Source of the DNA: Arthrobacter sp. Bi83
GTDB taxonomy: Bacteria; Actinomycetota; Actinomycetes; Actinomycetales; Micrococcaceae
Length of the DNA stretch: 64,000 nucleotides
Assembly: GCF_918698095.1 (NCBI RefSeq)
Contig: NZ_CAKKLY010000022.1
Span: 1 to 64,000 of the forward strand
Direction: 5' to 3'
Part shown: positions 8,285 to 17,260 of the stretch, piece after piece
How the letters are laid out: each line of letters starts with the position of its first letter
How positions within the stretch are numbered: the stretch's first letter is position 1
Notes under the pieces: model-generated
The model's database searches: none
What the model was told of the DNA's origin: nothing
What the model saw: the letters and a program-made list of their open reading frames with translations, nothing else
Made by a program: the position numbers and the translations under genes

Positions 8285-10008
8285 AACGCTTTGGCCCGCG
8301 TCTCCGGATACTGGCGCCGGTGGCCGTGCTCACCGCGGCATCAATAGCCCTGCTCAGCTCGACCGCGGGCACGCTCGCCGCGTGGACCGACGATGAATAC
8401 GTCAGCGCGTCCGCCGGAGTGATGGTGGCCGGCGACTGCAGCACCTCCACCCTGTTCCAGACGGAGTCCGCGGCGAGGCAGGTGTCCGGCGCAGTGGGCG
8501 GGCAGGACCTGGACACACTGGCGGCTGTCCAGGGCCTGACCGTCCGCAATACCGGCGGGACCGTGACGGTGGAACCGGGAACCGCCACGCAGGTGGACCC
8601 GGTGACCTACACGGCGGCTGTGGAGGCAGGAGCCCTCGGCAGCCCGTTGCTCTCGGCGGCGTTGGGTCTGAACCAACCCGCTGGCACGGCCGGGGCCTAC
8701 ACGCAGTGGGGGCGGGCAACCGCCAGCGGCCAGGCCGCCGGAGCCGCGGGACTGGTCAGTGACCAGTCCGGCGCCATCGATGGGACGGGCACGGCCAACG
8801 GGTCCACTACCTCGCCGACTGCGGCCAGCATCAACCTCGCGTCCTTTGTCCCGTCCTCGAATGCTGCGATGACCCTGGACGTTGGGGCTATGGCCAGCTC
8901 CTCCGAGGTGGATGCCTGCACGCTCCGTAACGGCTGGCCGAGGCTGAGCGCAAGCCCCACCGTGACCCGCGACTACGCCATCGCCGGGCTGCGGCTGAAC
9001 ATGTCCGCGGACTCGGTGCGGACCATGACATACGGTGTGGGTGAAACAGTGGACGGCATCACTGGGGACCTGGCCGCGATCGGCACGCCGGCAGGTTCAC
9101 TCACCACAGCGGTCACCGGCGGCGTCACCGATCTGGTCTCGAAAGCGACCACAGGCCTGCTTGTGGGGCCAGTCACCACCAAGATCACCCTCGGGACTCC
9201 CGACCTTTCCGCAGTGACGCCGCTGCTCACCACTCCGCTGACGGACGGCGTGGTCACGGTGGACCTTGTCAACGCCCGGATCCTGTTCGATCTGGCCAAG
9301 CTCACCTCCGGACCTGCTGGCCTCAACAAGCTGCCCCCGAACACCCGCGTTATCCTCGACGCCGGGACGGTTCAAAGTCTCACGCAACGGACCGCGGCCC
9401 TGCTGGATACCTGGCGCAAGGCCGTCACCGCCGAGGTCGACAGGGCGCTCGCTGCCACGTCCTTCACCATGGAGACCAAGGTAACGCTGCAGAGTGTTGT
9501 CCCTCTTCTAGGAAAAATCGATGTGGCTGAAGTAGCCATCCGCTACGACACCACCCTGGGAGCGTTCCGTTCGTCCCTGCCGCCGTCGCCGTCGGTGTCC
9601 ACCTCGGTGCTGGGCGCCGGGATTCCCGGCCTGCAGGCATTGCTCAGTCCCATCACCGCAGCCCTGCTCTCGGGAACAGGGCCGGTGGTGGCGGGTGCCC
9701 TCGACGCTGCGCTGTTTGGCCCCGGGGCATTGTTGCCCACCGCGTCCGCCGCCATCCAGTCCGCTGTTGTTCCGGTCGTGGGGGCCGCAACAGCGTCGCT
9801 GACTCCATTGGCGGACACCTTGTCGCTGACCGTCAACGTTCAACCCGATCAGCCCGGCGCGCCCGTCAGTGCCGCAGTTGCGGGGAGCTCGGCTGACGGG
9901 CAATTCAAGGTATCAGCCCTTCGGGTGGCCGCAGCCGGGAGCGCATCGGAAATCTACCTCGCGACGTCGTCAGCCGGTCCGGTCGTCTTTCGGCCCCGCA
10001 CAGGGTAA
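8281..10008 (+). CDS. Choice-of-anchor G family-like exported protein, alternate signal peptide
   Basis: 575 residues; GTG start overlapping the previous stop. Residues 1-40 carry an alternate signal peptide ending in AAWTDDEY, the same motif as the first gene of the operon. The long mature region is rich in Ala, Thr, Ser and Val with few charged residues and resembles the actinobacterial choice-of-anchor G exported family. No obvious membrane anchor remains at the C-terminus (ends VVFRPRTG). It is the likely main cargo of the SipW-like peptidase. Function unknown; a surface layer or matrix role is inferred. Family assignment is from memory of its composition and motif. Confidence 0.65.
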   Translation: MKRFGPRLRILAPVAVLTAASIALLSSTAGTLAAWTDDEYVSASAGVMVAGDCSTSTLFQTESAARQVSGAVGGQDLDTLAAVQGLTVRNTGGTVTVEPGTATQVDPVTYTAAVEAGALGSPLLSAALGLNQPAGTAGAYTQWGRATASGQAAGAAGLVSDQSGAIDGTGTANGSTTSPTAASINLASFVPSSNAAMTLDVGAMASSSEVDACTLRNGWPRLSASPTVTRDYAIAGLRLNMSADSVRTMTYGVGETVDGITGDLAAIGTPAGSLTTAVTGGVTDLVSKATTGLLVGPVTTKITLGTPDLSAVTPLLTTPLTDGVVTVDLVNARILFDLAKLTSGPAGLNKLPPNTRVILDAGTVQSLTQRTAALLDTWRKAVTAEVDRALAATSFTMETKVTLQSVVPLLGKIDVAEVAIRYDTTLGAFRSSLPPSPSVSTSVLGAGIPGLQALLSPITAALLSGTGPVVAGALDAALFGPGALLPTASAAIQSAVVPVVGAATASLTPLADTLSLTVNVQPDQPGAPVSAAVAGSSADGQFKVSALRVAAAGSASEIYLATSSAGPVVFRPRTG

Positions 10009-10057
10009 GGACAGGCCCGGTTCCCAGGAGCTGAACCTGTTCTGGCGACGTGCTCCG

Positions 10058-10990
10058 TCAAGTCCGATTCTGCCGCCGGACGTTCTGCTCGGGCGCCACC
10101 TTGGCCAGCAGCGTCCGCTCGGCCATCTGGGCCATTTTGCGGGTTGCCGGCGACAGGTAGGCGGCCTCCCGCTGGATCAGGGCGATGGTGTCGTACAAGG
10201 GTTCGGCAAAGGGAACGGCCCTAACGTTTTTCGGGAAGCCAGGTCCGTTGACGATTGCCTGCGGCACAAAAGTGTCTGCCGCCCCCGTGGCCACAAGGCC
10301 CAGGGCGGTATCAACGTGTTCCACTTCGATTTCGGGATCGATCTTCAGGCCTTTGAGCCGGGCGCGCTCCAAGATCTGCCGGCGCGTGGGGTCCCGCCAG
10401 CCGGCAAACGCGTCATACAGCACCAGCTTTGACGCCGCGAATTCCTCAATGGTCATGGGACCGCGGGAGGGATCACGCTGGGCGGAGACGTAGAACACCT
10501 CATCCCGGAAGAGCGGCCGGACCTGGAGCCCCGTTTCCACCACGGGGAGAACGATCAGCCCCGCCTCAATTTCACCGGATGCGACAGATTCGGCTACGGC
10601 GACGGAATTCAGGCCCACCAGCCGTACCTTCACCTTGGGATAGCGCCGGTGGAAACGCTGGACGAGGTCGGCAAGGTCATAGTGCGCCCCGTACCGCAGG
10701 ACACCGAAGGTGCAGACGCCGCCGTCCAGCGATGACATGGATTTCAGGGCCTCCACGCCGTTGTCAAACGACGTCACGGATTGCCGCGCATGGACCTGCA
10801 ACTCAACGGCGGCCGTGGTGGGTATGAGCCGCCGCCCACCGCGGGTGAAGAGGCTGTGGCTGAGCTCCTGTTCGAGCCTGCTGATGAGCTCCGAGACGGA
10901 CGCCTGGGTTGTTTCCAACTTTCGTGCAGCGGCAGTAAAGGAGCCGAGCTCGTAAGCGGCGAGGAAAGCCCGAAGTTGCACGAGGGTCAT
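10058..10990 (-). CDS. LysR-family transcriptional regulator
   Basis: 310 residues. The N-terminal winged helix-turn-helix is clear (AFLAAYELGSFTAAARKL, then TTQASVSELISRLE); the remainder is a LysR effector-binding domain. It is divergent from the HisD-like/ABC-transporter operon with 83 bp between start codons, and a perfect inverted repeat lies in that gap, so it probably controls both transcripts in response to the transported compound. The ligand is unknown. Confidence 0.9.
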   Translation of the reverse strand: MTLVQLRAFLAAYELGSFTAAARKLETTQASVSELISRLEQELSHSLFTRGGRRLIPTTAAVELQVHARQSVTSFDNGVEALKSMSSLDGGVCTFGVLRYGAHYDLADLVQRFHRRYPKVKVRLVGLNSVAVAESVASGEIEAGLIVLPVVETGLQVRPLFRDEVFYVSAQRDPSRGPMTIEEFAASKLVLYDAFAGWRDPTRRQILERARLKGLKIDPEIEVEHVDTALGLVATGAADTFVPQAIVNGPGFPKNVRAVPFAEPLYDTIALIQREAAYLSPATRKMAQMAERTLLAKVAPEQNVRRQNRT

Positions 10991-11000
10991 GGCTCATCCT

Positions 11001-11015
11001 ATAGGGCAGCCCTAT
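11001..11015. promoter_or_regulatory. Perfect palindrome, likely LysR operator
   Basis: ATAGGGC-A-GCCCTAT is a perfect 7-bp inverted repeat 11 bp upstream of the regulator start and 59 bp upstream of the dehydrogenase gene. LysR proteins typically bind such interrupted palindromes in the divergent promoter. Confidence 0.65.
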
Positions 11016-11073
11016 GGCACGCACGGGTTGACGGCCCGTTGTGCGATGGTTCGACTGGACGTACGTTTAGCCC

Positions 11074-12393
11074 ATGCAGCTAACTGAACGTGACCGGGGA
11101 CACATCCGGGGGAACTTCGCCACGCTGAAGGATCCCGCGGTCGGCGGCGTCCCGGCCCAGCGGCTGCCTGAGGTTATTCAAACGGTCTCGGAGATGCTCG
11201 GCGACATCGAGAAGAACGGAATTGACGCCGTCGTCCGTTACTCACAGCAGCTCGACGGGTGGCAGGGCACAAGCATGGAGCTCGGCCAGGATGAGCTGGC
11301 CAGAACCGGCGACTCGCTCTCGCCGGAACTGAGGGAAGCCCTGATGGCCAGCGCCGAGCGGACCAGGCTTTTCGCCGTCGAGCAACGCGAGCACCTCACC
11401 GATTTCGAGGTCGAGCTTATCCCGGGCGTCTTCACCGGACACAAGTACGTTCCCGTCGCACGAGTCGGGGCCTATCTGCCCGCCGGTCGGTTCCCCATCC
11501 TTGCCAGTGCCTTCATGACGGTGGGGGTCGCGAAGGCGGCCGGCGTCCGCAGCGTCATCTCCTGCACTCCGCCTGCCGGGCCCGACCACGGACACCCGGC
11601 CGTTCTGTACGCCGCGTACCTCGCCGGCGTTGACCGGGCCTTCGTCCTCGGTGGTGTGCAGGCCATGGCAGCCATGGCCTTCGGCCTTCTCGGCGAGCAA
11701 CCGTCGGACATCCTGGTGGGCGCAGGCAACGCCTACGTCACCGAGGCCAAACGCCAGCTGTTCGGGCGGGTCGGCATCGACCTCCTGGCCGGCCCGTCCG
11801 AGGTCGCCGTCATAGCCGACGAAACCGCGGACCCGGAACTCGTCGCTGCGGACCTCCTCGGCCAGGCCGAGCACGGCCCGCAGTCACCGGCGTCCCTCGT
11901 GACCACGTCCAGCGAGCTGGGTGAAGAAGTCATCAGGCACATCGACAAGCAGCTGCGCACGCTGGCCACCCGGGACATTGCCGGGCCGGCATGGCGGGAC
12001 TACGGCACCGTCTATGTCGCGGAGGACCGGGAAACGGCAGTGCAGATCATGGACATGCTGGCCCCGGAGCACCTGGAAATCCAGACGTCGGACGATTCGT
12101 ACTATCACGCCAACCTGCAGAACTACGGGTCCATCTTCCTGGGACCGTGGTCCACGGTGGCCTACTCGGACAAAGGCACCTCTGGCACCAACCACGTGCT
12201 GCCCACTGGAGGGGGGGCCCGGTCATCAGCAGGGCTCTCCGTCTCCAGGTTCCTCAAACCGCTCACCTACCAGCGGGTCGAAAAGGACGCGACGCCGCGG
12301 CTGGCCAACTACGTGGCGACGATATCCGGTGTCGAAGGAATGGAAGCCCACAAGGCCACCGCGACGCTTCGCCTCGAGCGCTTCAACCGATAG
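11074..12393 (+). CDS. HisD-family (histidinol dehydrogenase-like) NAD-dependent dehydrogenase, probably catabolic
   Basis: 439 residues, full family length. The zinc ligands of HisD are recognisable: Q264 and H267 (GQAEHG), D366 (AYSDKGTSGTNHV) and H426 (EAHKATA), and the catalytic Glu-His pair is E332-H333 (PEHLE). Other his biosynthesis genes are absent; instead it leads an operon with an amino-acid-type ABC transporter and a divergent LysR regulator. That layout is typical of HisD paralogues that oxidise an alcohol on an imported compound (the sulfopropanediol dehydrogenase HpsN is one such family member). The substrate here cannot be named from sequence alone. Confidence 0.8.
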   Translation: MQLTERDRGHIRGNFATLKDPAVGGVPAQRLPEVIQTVSEMLGDIEKNGIDAVVRYSQQLDGWQGTSMELGQDELARTGDSLSPELREALMASAERTRLFAVEQREHLTDFEVELIPGVFTGHKYVPVARVGAYLPAGRFPILASAFMTVGVAKAAGVRSVISCTPPAGPDHGHPAVLYAAYLAGVDRAFVLGGVQAMAAMAFGLLGEQPSDILVGAGNAYVTEAKRQLFGRVGIDLLAGPSEVAVIADETADPELVAADLLGQAEHGPQSPASLVTTSSELGEEVIRHIDKQLRTLATRDIAGPAWRDYGTVYVAEDRETAVQIMDMLAPEHLEIQTSDDSYYHANLQNYGSIFLGPWSTVAYSDKGTSGTNHVLPTGGGARSSAGLSVSRFLKPLTYQRVEKDATPRLANYVATISGVEGMEAHKATATLRLERFNR

Positions 12394-12419
12394 AACCCAC
12401 CACTAACAAAAGGCAGTTC

Positions 12420-13238
12420 ATGATGAATACAAAGATGCTCCGCAGGCGCTTCGCTGCTTTGGTGCCCATGGGCGTTGTCGTTGCCCTGGCCTTGACCGCA
12501 TGCGGCTCAGGAGGCGGGGCGGGCGGCGGCAGCACGGGCGGCGCTGAACAGAAGACCATTACCATCGCAACGTCCAACGATGCACCCTTCTCCTTTACCG
12601 ATCAGGCGTCCGGCGAACTCAAAGGCATTGACGGGGACATGATCAAGGCCATCGCCGAGTCCAAGGGCTGGAAGATCAAGGTCTTCACCTCAGAGTTTGC
12701 CACGCTGATCGCGGCGCTGAGCGCCAAGAAGGCCGACGTCATCGTGGATGCCATGTACATTACGGACGACCGCAAGAAGCAGATCAACTTCACCGATCCC
12801 TGGTACACCGAAGGCGAAGCAATGGTGGTCCCCGCGGACTCCACCTTGGCCTCCCGGGACGATGTGAAGGGCAAGGTCCTCGGGGCGCAGACGGGTACCG
12901 TGTTCAAGGATCTGGTGGACAGCCTGGGCGGCAGCCAGGTCAAGCTCTTCGACTCACAGGCCGCCCTGCTGGCCGCCGTGGAAAACAAGCAGGTTGACGC
13001 CGTTTTCACCGACAGTGCCGTGATTGGCTACAGTCTGGTGCAGAAGCCCAACCCGAAGCTGAAGCTCGTGACGCCCTACAAGCCCTTCTACCCGGGCATC
13101 ATCGGAGCCGGAGTGCGCAAGGATGATTCGCAGCTGCTGCAGGACCTGAATTCCGGGCTGGCAGACCTGAAAAAGAGCCCGAAATACCTCGAGATCCTCA
13201 AGAAGTACGGTCTCGGCGAAGCCAACATGTCCAAGTAG
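12420..13238 (+). CDS. ABC transporter substrate-binding lipoprotein, polar amino acid type
   Basis: 272 residues. AAAGG lies upstream of two adjacent ATG codons. The signal peptide ends in a lipobox (LTAC), followed by a Gly/Ser-rich linker and a type-3 periplasmic-binding fold (TIATSNDAPFSF, LKGIDGDMIKAIAE, KKADVIVDAMYITDDRK, YSLVQKPN). It captures the solute outside the membrane for the permease and ATPase encoded next. A GC-rich hairpin follows the gene. Confidence 0.9.
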   Translation: MMNTKMLRRRFAALVPMGVVVALALTACGSGGGAGGGSTGGAEQKTITIATSNDAPFSFTDQASGELKGIDGDMIKAIAESKGWKIKVFTSEFATLIAALSAKKADVIVDAMYITDDRKKQINFTDPWYTEGEAMVVPADSTLASRDDVKGKVLGAQTGTVFKDLVDSLGGSQVKLFDSQAALLAAVENKQVDAVFTDSAVIGYSLVQKPNPKLKLVTPYKPFYPGIIGAGVRKDDSQLLQDLNSGLADLKKSPKYLEILKKYGLGEANMSK

Positions 13239-13254
13239 CATTCAGTAGCGGGCA

Positions 13255-13297
13255 GGGCCGGCGGACACCGCTTCACGGGAGTGCTGCCCGCCGGCCC
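13255..13297 (+). terminator. Intra-operon hairpin after the binding-protein gene
   Basis: GGGCCGGCGG at 13255-13264 pairs perfectly with CCGCCGGCCC at 13288-13297. It lies between the binding-protein gene and the permease gene. Such structures commonly stabilise or partly terminate the message so that the binding protein is made in excess; there is no T tract typical of full termination. Confidence 0.65.
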
Positions 13298-13320
13298 GAC
13301 CCTAATTTAGGGATTCCTTC

Positions 13321-13974
13321 ATGGACTTCATCAACAACACCTTCGCCGTATTTCCGGCTCTGCTGGTGGCCGTACCCGTGGTGGTGCAACTGGCGCTGGG
13401 CGCCATGCTGCTGGCGCTGGTACTGGGCCTGCTGATCGCCCTGGCACGCATTTCCTCGTTTAGCGTCCTCCGCGGGGTTGCGACCTTCTACCTTGAGGTC
13501 ATCCGCGGAACCCCGTTGCTCGTGCAGCTGGTCTACATCTTCTTCGTCCTCCCCAGCATCGGCGTCGAAATCGAACCCGTTCCCGCCGGCATCCTGGGTT
13601 TGGGGCTCAACTACGCCGCCTACCTCTCCGAGGTTTTCCGGTCCGCAATCCTGTCGGTGGAACACGGCCAGACCGAGGCCGCGCTGTCCCTTGGTTACAC
13701 GCCCACGAAGACCCTGTGGAAAGTGGTGATTCCGCAGTCCTTTGTGGTCTCCATGGGACCGATCGGCAACTACTTCATTGCCATGATCAAGGACACCGCC
13801 CTGACATCGGTGATCGCCGTGACCGAGATCCTGAAGACCGCCAACATCCTGAACAGCCAGACCTTCCAGACCACGGCCATCTACACTGCCGCGGCGATTC
13901 TCTATCTGATTATCAGCCTCCCACTCTCGCGCATCGTGGTAGTGCTTGAACGAAAGGCACGGGCCAATGGCTGA
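13321..13974 (+). CDS. Amino-acid ABC transporter permease
   Basis: 217 residues, usual size for the HisM/GlnP family. Several hydrophobic segments and the conserved [17 protein letters not shown] and [36 protein letters not shown] (EAA loop) motifs are visible. It forms the membrane channel of the transporter. The last 8 bp overlap the ATPase gene, a coupled arrangement. Confidence 0.92.
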   Translation: MDFINNTFAVFPALLVAVPVVVQLALGAMLLALVLGLLIALARISSFSVLRGVATFYLEVIRGTPLLVQLVYIFFVLPSIGVEIEPVPAGILGLGLNYAAYLSEVFRSAILSVEHGQTEAALSLGYTPTKTLWKVVIPQSFVVSMGPIGNYFIAMIKDTALTSVIAVTEILKTANILNSQTFQTTAIYTAAAILYLIISLPLSRIVVVLERKARANG

Positions 13975-14803
13975 GGACACCATCATCGACGTCCGCGATG
14001 TCCACAAGACCTTCGTCTCCGAAACGAAAAGGACCCTCTGGAACCGGCTGACGGGCCGGCACCACGTGGAAAAGAGGGTGGAAGTGCTCAAAGGCGTGGA
14101 CCTTGTGGTTCACCGCGGCGAGACCATCGCCATCCTCGGATCCAGCGGCTCCGGCAAAAGCACGCTTTTGCGCTGCATCAACAAACTCGAGACCATCGAA
14201 GCCGGCCGTATTTACGTCAACGGGCACCTGATCGGCTACGAGGAACGCGACGGTGAGCTGATCGCTGAAAAAGCGTCCATCACTGCCCAGAAGCGCACGG
14301 ACATTGGCTTCGTGTTCCAGCACTTCAATCTGTTCCTCAACAAGACGGCCCTGGGCAACGTCATGGCTCCGCTGCGGGACGTCAAGAAGCTCTCTGCGGC
14401 CGAGGCCCGGAGCGTCGCCGTGCCCAACCTGGAAATGGTGGGACTGGCCGACAAAATGGAGAACTATCCCAGCAAGCTCTCCGGCGGCCAGAAACAACGC
14501 GTTGCCATTGCCCGCGCCCTCGCCATGGAACCCAGCGTGATGCTCTTCGATGAGCCGACATCCGCCTTGGACCCCGAGCTGGTGGGTGAAGTCCTCGCTG
14601 TCATCAAAAAAATCGCCCAGCAGGGGACCACCATGGTCATCGTCACCCACGAGATGCAGTTCGCCCGGGATATCGCTGACCGCATTGTGGTCATGGACCA
14701 GGGGGTGATCGTGGAGGAGGGGCCGCCAAGCCGGATCTTCACCGCGCCGCAGCATCCCAAGACCAGGGCCCTGCTCAGCCGGTCGGGCATCCTGCCGGCG
14801 TAA
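13967..14803 (+). CDS. Amino-acid ABC transporter ATP-binding protein
   Basis: 278 residues from the ATG at 13967, which overlaps the permease stop. Walker A (GSSGSGKST), Q-loop (FVFQHFNLF), signature (LSGGQKQR), Walker B ([12 protein letters not shown]) and H-switch (VIVTHE) are all intact. A 20-residue insertion near the N-terminus ([16 protein letters not shown]) is slightly longer than in GlnQ. It powers uptake with the two preceding genes. Confidence 0.93.
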   Translation: MAEDTIIDVRDVHKTFVSETKRTLWNRLTGRHHVEKRVEVLKGVDLVVHRGETIAILGSSGSGKSTLLRCINKLETIEAGRIYVNGHLIGYEERDGELIAEKASITAQKRTDIGFVFQHFNLFLNKTALGNVMAPLRDVKKLSAAEARSVAVPNLEMVGLADKMENYPSKLSGGQKQRVAIARALAMEPSVMLFDEPTSALDPELVGEVLAVIKKIAQQGTTMVIVTHEMQFARDIADRIVVMDQGVIVEEGPPSRIFTAPQHPKTRALLSRSGILPA

Positions 14804-14830
14804 ACCCTGAACGGACCCCGGCACGGGTGG

Positions 14831-15229
14831 TCACGGCTGTTTGCTCTTTGAGTCCTCCAGGTCCTGCCAGCCCTGAAGGAATTGCTCCAAGGCCCGGGTC
14901 AGCGGCAGGCAGTCTTTGGCCACCTCGCCGGCGGACCTGGCTGCGGCCTCATAATTTCCGCTGCGCAAATTCTCTTCCAGGGTGCGGCAGTCCCGTTCCA
15001 TCGCCATCCCGCCCACCATGTGGGCCCGGACTTTGAGGCTGAGCGCTGCGTCAAGGGCCGCGGGGATGTCCTCCTCACGGACTGTGGAAAGGATGCTCCC
15101 GACCCGTCCCGGCAGCATGCGCAGGAACATGGCGGCATAGCTGATGGCGACGGCATCGCTCTCGACGTCCTCGGCGAGCCGGAGCAGCCGGGTGGCGGAG
15201 AACACGGCTTCATTGCCTTGAAGTGCCAT
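14831..15229 (-). CDS. Hpt-like protein lacking the phosphoacceptor histidine
   Basis: About 132 residues from the ATG at 15229 (GGAAAG just upstream); a start at 15292, also preceded by GGAAG, would add 21 residues. The helical core resembles histidine phosphotransfer domains, but the segment normally read as AHSLKG is ALSLKV, so the phosphorylated His is Leu. The following MVGG and CRTLEENL match the rest of the helix. The protein at 29.6 kb has the same pattern. It may dock with a receiver domain without phosphotransfer. It lies downstream of the SipW locus B genes on the same strand. Decayed copies occur at 4.5 and 6.1 kb. Confidence 0.6.
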   Translation of the reverse strand: MALQGNEAVFSATRLLRLAEDVESDAVAISYAAMFLRMLPGRVGSILSTVREEDIPAALDAALSLKVRAHMVGGMAMERDCRTLEENLRSGNYEAAARSAGEVAKDCLPLTRALEQFLQGWQDLEDSKSKQP

Positions 15230-15296
15230 TGTCTTTCCGTTCGATGAGGATGGTGCGTCGGGTCCCCTGGATTGGGTGAGTGCGGCGGGCATGGGA

Positions 15297-15869
15297 TCAG
15301 CTTCCGGTGACGGTGGCCGCACGGACCTGGGCCCGGCTGACCGTCAGGCCGATGGTCAACGTGGTGTTTCTAGGCGCTGAACTGGTGAGGCGAGCCCGTA
15401 GGCGGATAGTCCCGCCGGGAAGGGACGGCACGGTGGTAGAGCTTGCAGAGGGGCTGGTAGTCACCACAGTGAGCGTTCCGGGGCACGTATCGGCCGACTC
15501 ATTCCACTGGTTGCTGCACGCGTCAATACTGAAAGCTCCGGAGTTAGATGCAGTCACCGTGAACGTGGCTGACGTAATGACGAGCGTTCCCGTGTTCACG
15601 ACGGTGAAGAACTCGGCCGGTTCCTTCAGCCCGTTGCCGTTGCCGGTCGCTCCGCCGTTCGCATACGTCAAGACCAGTGGGGCCAAGGTATACGGGGGAG
15701 AGACGTTTGTGGCCGCTACCGCCCCCCAGCTGGCGCTGCTGACGGTCCTGACGGGTGACGCCGCATGAGCGGCGCCCGCCGCGTCTGCCGGTGCAAGTGA
15801 GGTGCACAGAAGCAGGACGGTGACCGCCGCAGCGGCCCCCGTCCTGCCGCCTGGCGCGTGCACGCTCAC
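15297..15869 (-). CDS. Secreted hypothetical protein of SipW/TasA locus B
   Basis: 190 residues with GTG start; GGAAG is 8 nt upstream, inside the end of the preceding TasA-like gene (5-bp gap). A conventional signal peptide (AAAAVTVLLL, cleavage near ADAAGAAHA) precedes a beta-rich Thr/Ser/Asn-rich domain with one pair of cysteines (IDACSNQW and DTCPG). No family recognised. Context suggests co-export or assembly with the TasA-like protein. Confidence 0.65.
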   Translation of the reverse strand: MSVHAPGGRTGAAAAVTVLLLCTSLAPADAAGAAHAASPVRTVSSASWGAVAATNVSPPYTLAPLVLTYANGGATGNGNGLKEPAEFFTVVNTGTLVITSATFTVTASNSGAFSIDACSNQWNESADTCPGTLTVVTTSPSASSTTVPSLPGGTIRLRARLTSSAPRNTTLTIGLTVSRAQVRAATVTGS

Positions 15870-15874
15870 TGCAC

Positions 15875-16531
15875 TCAGCTTCCGGTGGTGGTAGCGGTGC
15901 GCTGGGTTTCGCCGAAGGTCCAGGTCAGGGACGAGGACAGGCCCTGGATGGTGCCGGCCGGTGCTGCCCCGTTAACCGTCGTCTCGGCCTGGTCCGGCAG
16001 GCTCAGGGAAATCTGCAGGTTCACGGTGCTGCCCGCAGCGTTGGCGCCGGCCTTGACCGATACCGGCGCCGTGCTGAGTGCGCTCAGTGTCGTGTTGGTG
16101 AGCAGCGGGGTGGCAGTGCCGCTGCAGGAACCGGCTCCGGTTCCGGGCGTCCAGGCGCCGGAGCACTGGGTGACGGTGACGTGCAGTCCCTTGGCGGCGC
16201 TGGTGGTGAGGAGCGTCGGCGTCGAGTCCGCGACGGCGAGGGTCAGGTCCTTGCCGTCCAGGTCCGCCCCCTGGGTGAGGTTGACGTACCGGTTCACCAC
16301 GTCGCCGGGGGCGAGGTTGGAAACCGCCTGGCTGAAGCCGGTGCCGTTGTTGGCCATCGTCAGGCTCAGAATGCCGCTGGTGGCGTTCTGGGCGGTGGTG
16401 TTGGAAGCAGTCGCGTTCAGTGCGGCGAAGACGCCGCCGCCGGTGATGGCCAGGCCGGCGGCGCCCACTGCGAAGGCAGCGAGCAGACGGGGGTTGGGGC
16501 GGCGGACGGAACGGGCTGGGCTTTCAGACAT
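15875..16531 (-). CDS. TasA-family exported protein, locus B
   Basis: 218 residues; AAGGATC lies 6-10 nt upstream of the start. The alternate signal peptide (RRPNPRLLAAFAVGAAGLAI, then FAALNATASNTTAQNATSG) leads into a SILSLTM-type strand and LAPGDVVNRYVNLTQ, both characteristic of TasA/camelysin proteins. A Cys pair is present (QCSGAW and GSCSGT). Second gene of a three-gene set after its own signal peptidase. It probably forms surface fibres or a matrix component. Confidence 0.78.
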   Translation of the reverse strand: MSESPARSVRRPNPRLLAAFAVGAAGLAITGGGVFAALNATASNTTAQNATSGILSLTMANNGTGFSQAVSNLAPGDVVNRYVNLTQGADLDGKDLTLAVADSTPTLLTTSAAKGLHVTVTQCSGAWTPGTGAGSCSGTATPLLTNTTLSALSTAPVSVKAGANAAGSTVNLQISLSLPDQAETTVNGAAPAGTIQGLSSSLTWTFGETQRTATTTGS

Positions 16532-16565
16532 GACAGATCCTTACTTTGAGGGGTGGGGAAAAGGT

Positions 16566-17156
16566 TTAGGTAGTGGGGGACGGGCTGGTCTGAGCTGGTG
16601 ATGCGGCTGGCGGTGCCCGGAGGATCCAGCGGACGCTGGCCCCGGTGACAGCCAGCCCGAACAGGGCGGTGAGGATGGCCCGCTGGACCGGGTTCTGCGT
16701 CCAGAGCAGTACGTTGCCGGCATAAGGAACAGTGGTGACCACCACCGGCACCTGGTCCTGGTTCAGCGTGGCCCGCCAGTGGTCCGGAGCAGGGTTCGCG
16801 TCACCTTTGGTGGCGATCACCGGATGTTCAGGATTTCCGACGACGGCGGTGATGCGGTGCGCGAAGGGCGTGGTTTCACCAGGCGGGGTGAAGACCGCGA
16901 TCTGTCCCGGCTGCAGGCTGCTCACGGCCGCCGGGGCGGTGATGAGCAGGTCACCCGGGGCGAAGGCGGGGCGCATGCTCCCGGTCAGGACCGGGGAAAA
17001 CCCGATGTGTAGCAGCGGGGCCGCGATGCAAGCGCCCAGGAACAGCAGCGTGGCTGCCGTGCCGACGACGATGCTGACGACTCGGCGGACTGCAGCAAAC
17101 CGGCCCGTGACCGGTTTGGTGCCGGGGGCTGTGGCTGAGCTGGGTGCAGTGCCCAT
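16566..17156 (-). CDS. sipW: SipW-like type I signal peptidase, locus B
   Basis: 196 residues from the ATG at 17156; longer in-frame starts would add an unlikely N-terminal extension. A membrane helix (about 26-50) precedes the TGSMRP motif with S60; H100 (FAHRI) completes the Ser-His pair, and KGDANPAPD matches the conserved box. A C-terminal membrane helix follows (about 155-180). It likely processes the TasA-like protein encoded downstream. It is clearly diverged from the locus A peptidase, so the two systems are not a recent duplication. Confidence 0.82.
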   Translation of the reverse strand: MGTAPSSATAPGTKPVTGRFAAVRRVVSIVVGTAATLLFLGACIAAPLLHIGFSPVLTGSMRPAFAPGDLLITAPAAVSSLQPGQIAVFTPPGETTPFAHRITAVVGNPEHPVIATKGDANPAPDHWRATLNQDQVPVVVTTVPYAGNVLLWTQNPVQRAILTALFGLAVTGASVRWILRAPPAASPAQTSPSPTT

Positions 17157-17260
17157 GGGGACGTTTCCGTTTCGTTCGAGACCGTTGGGGTGGAACAGGA
17201 CCAACGATGCCCGGGGCTGCTCAGGAAAGAGTCTGCTTCGGGTCAAAAACGGATCAGCAG

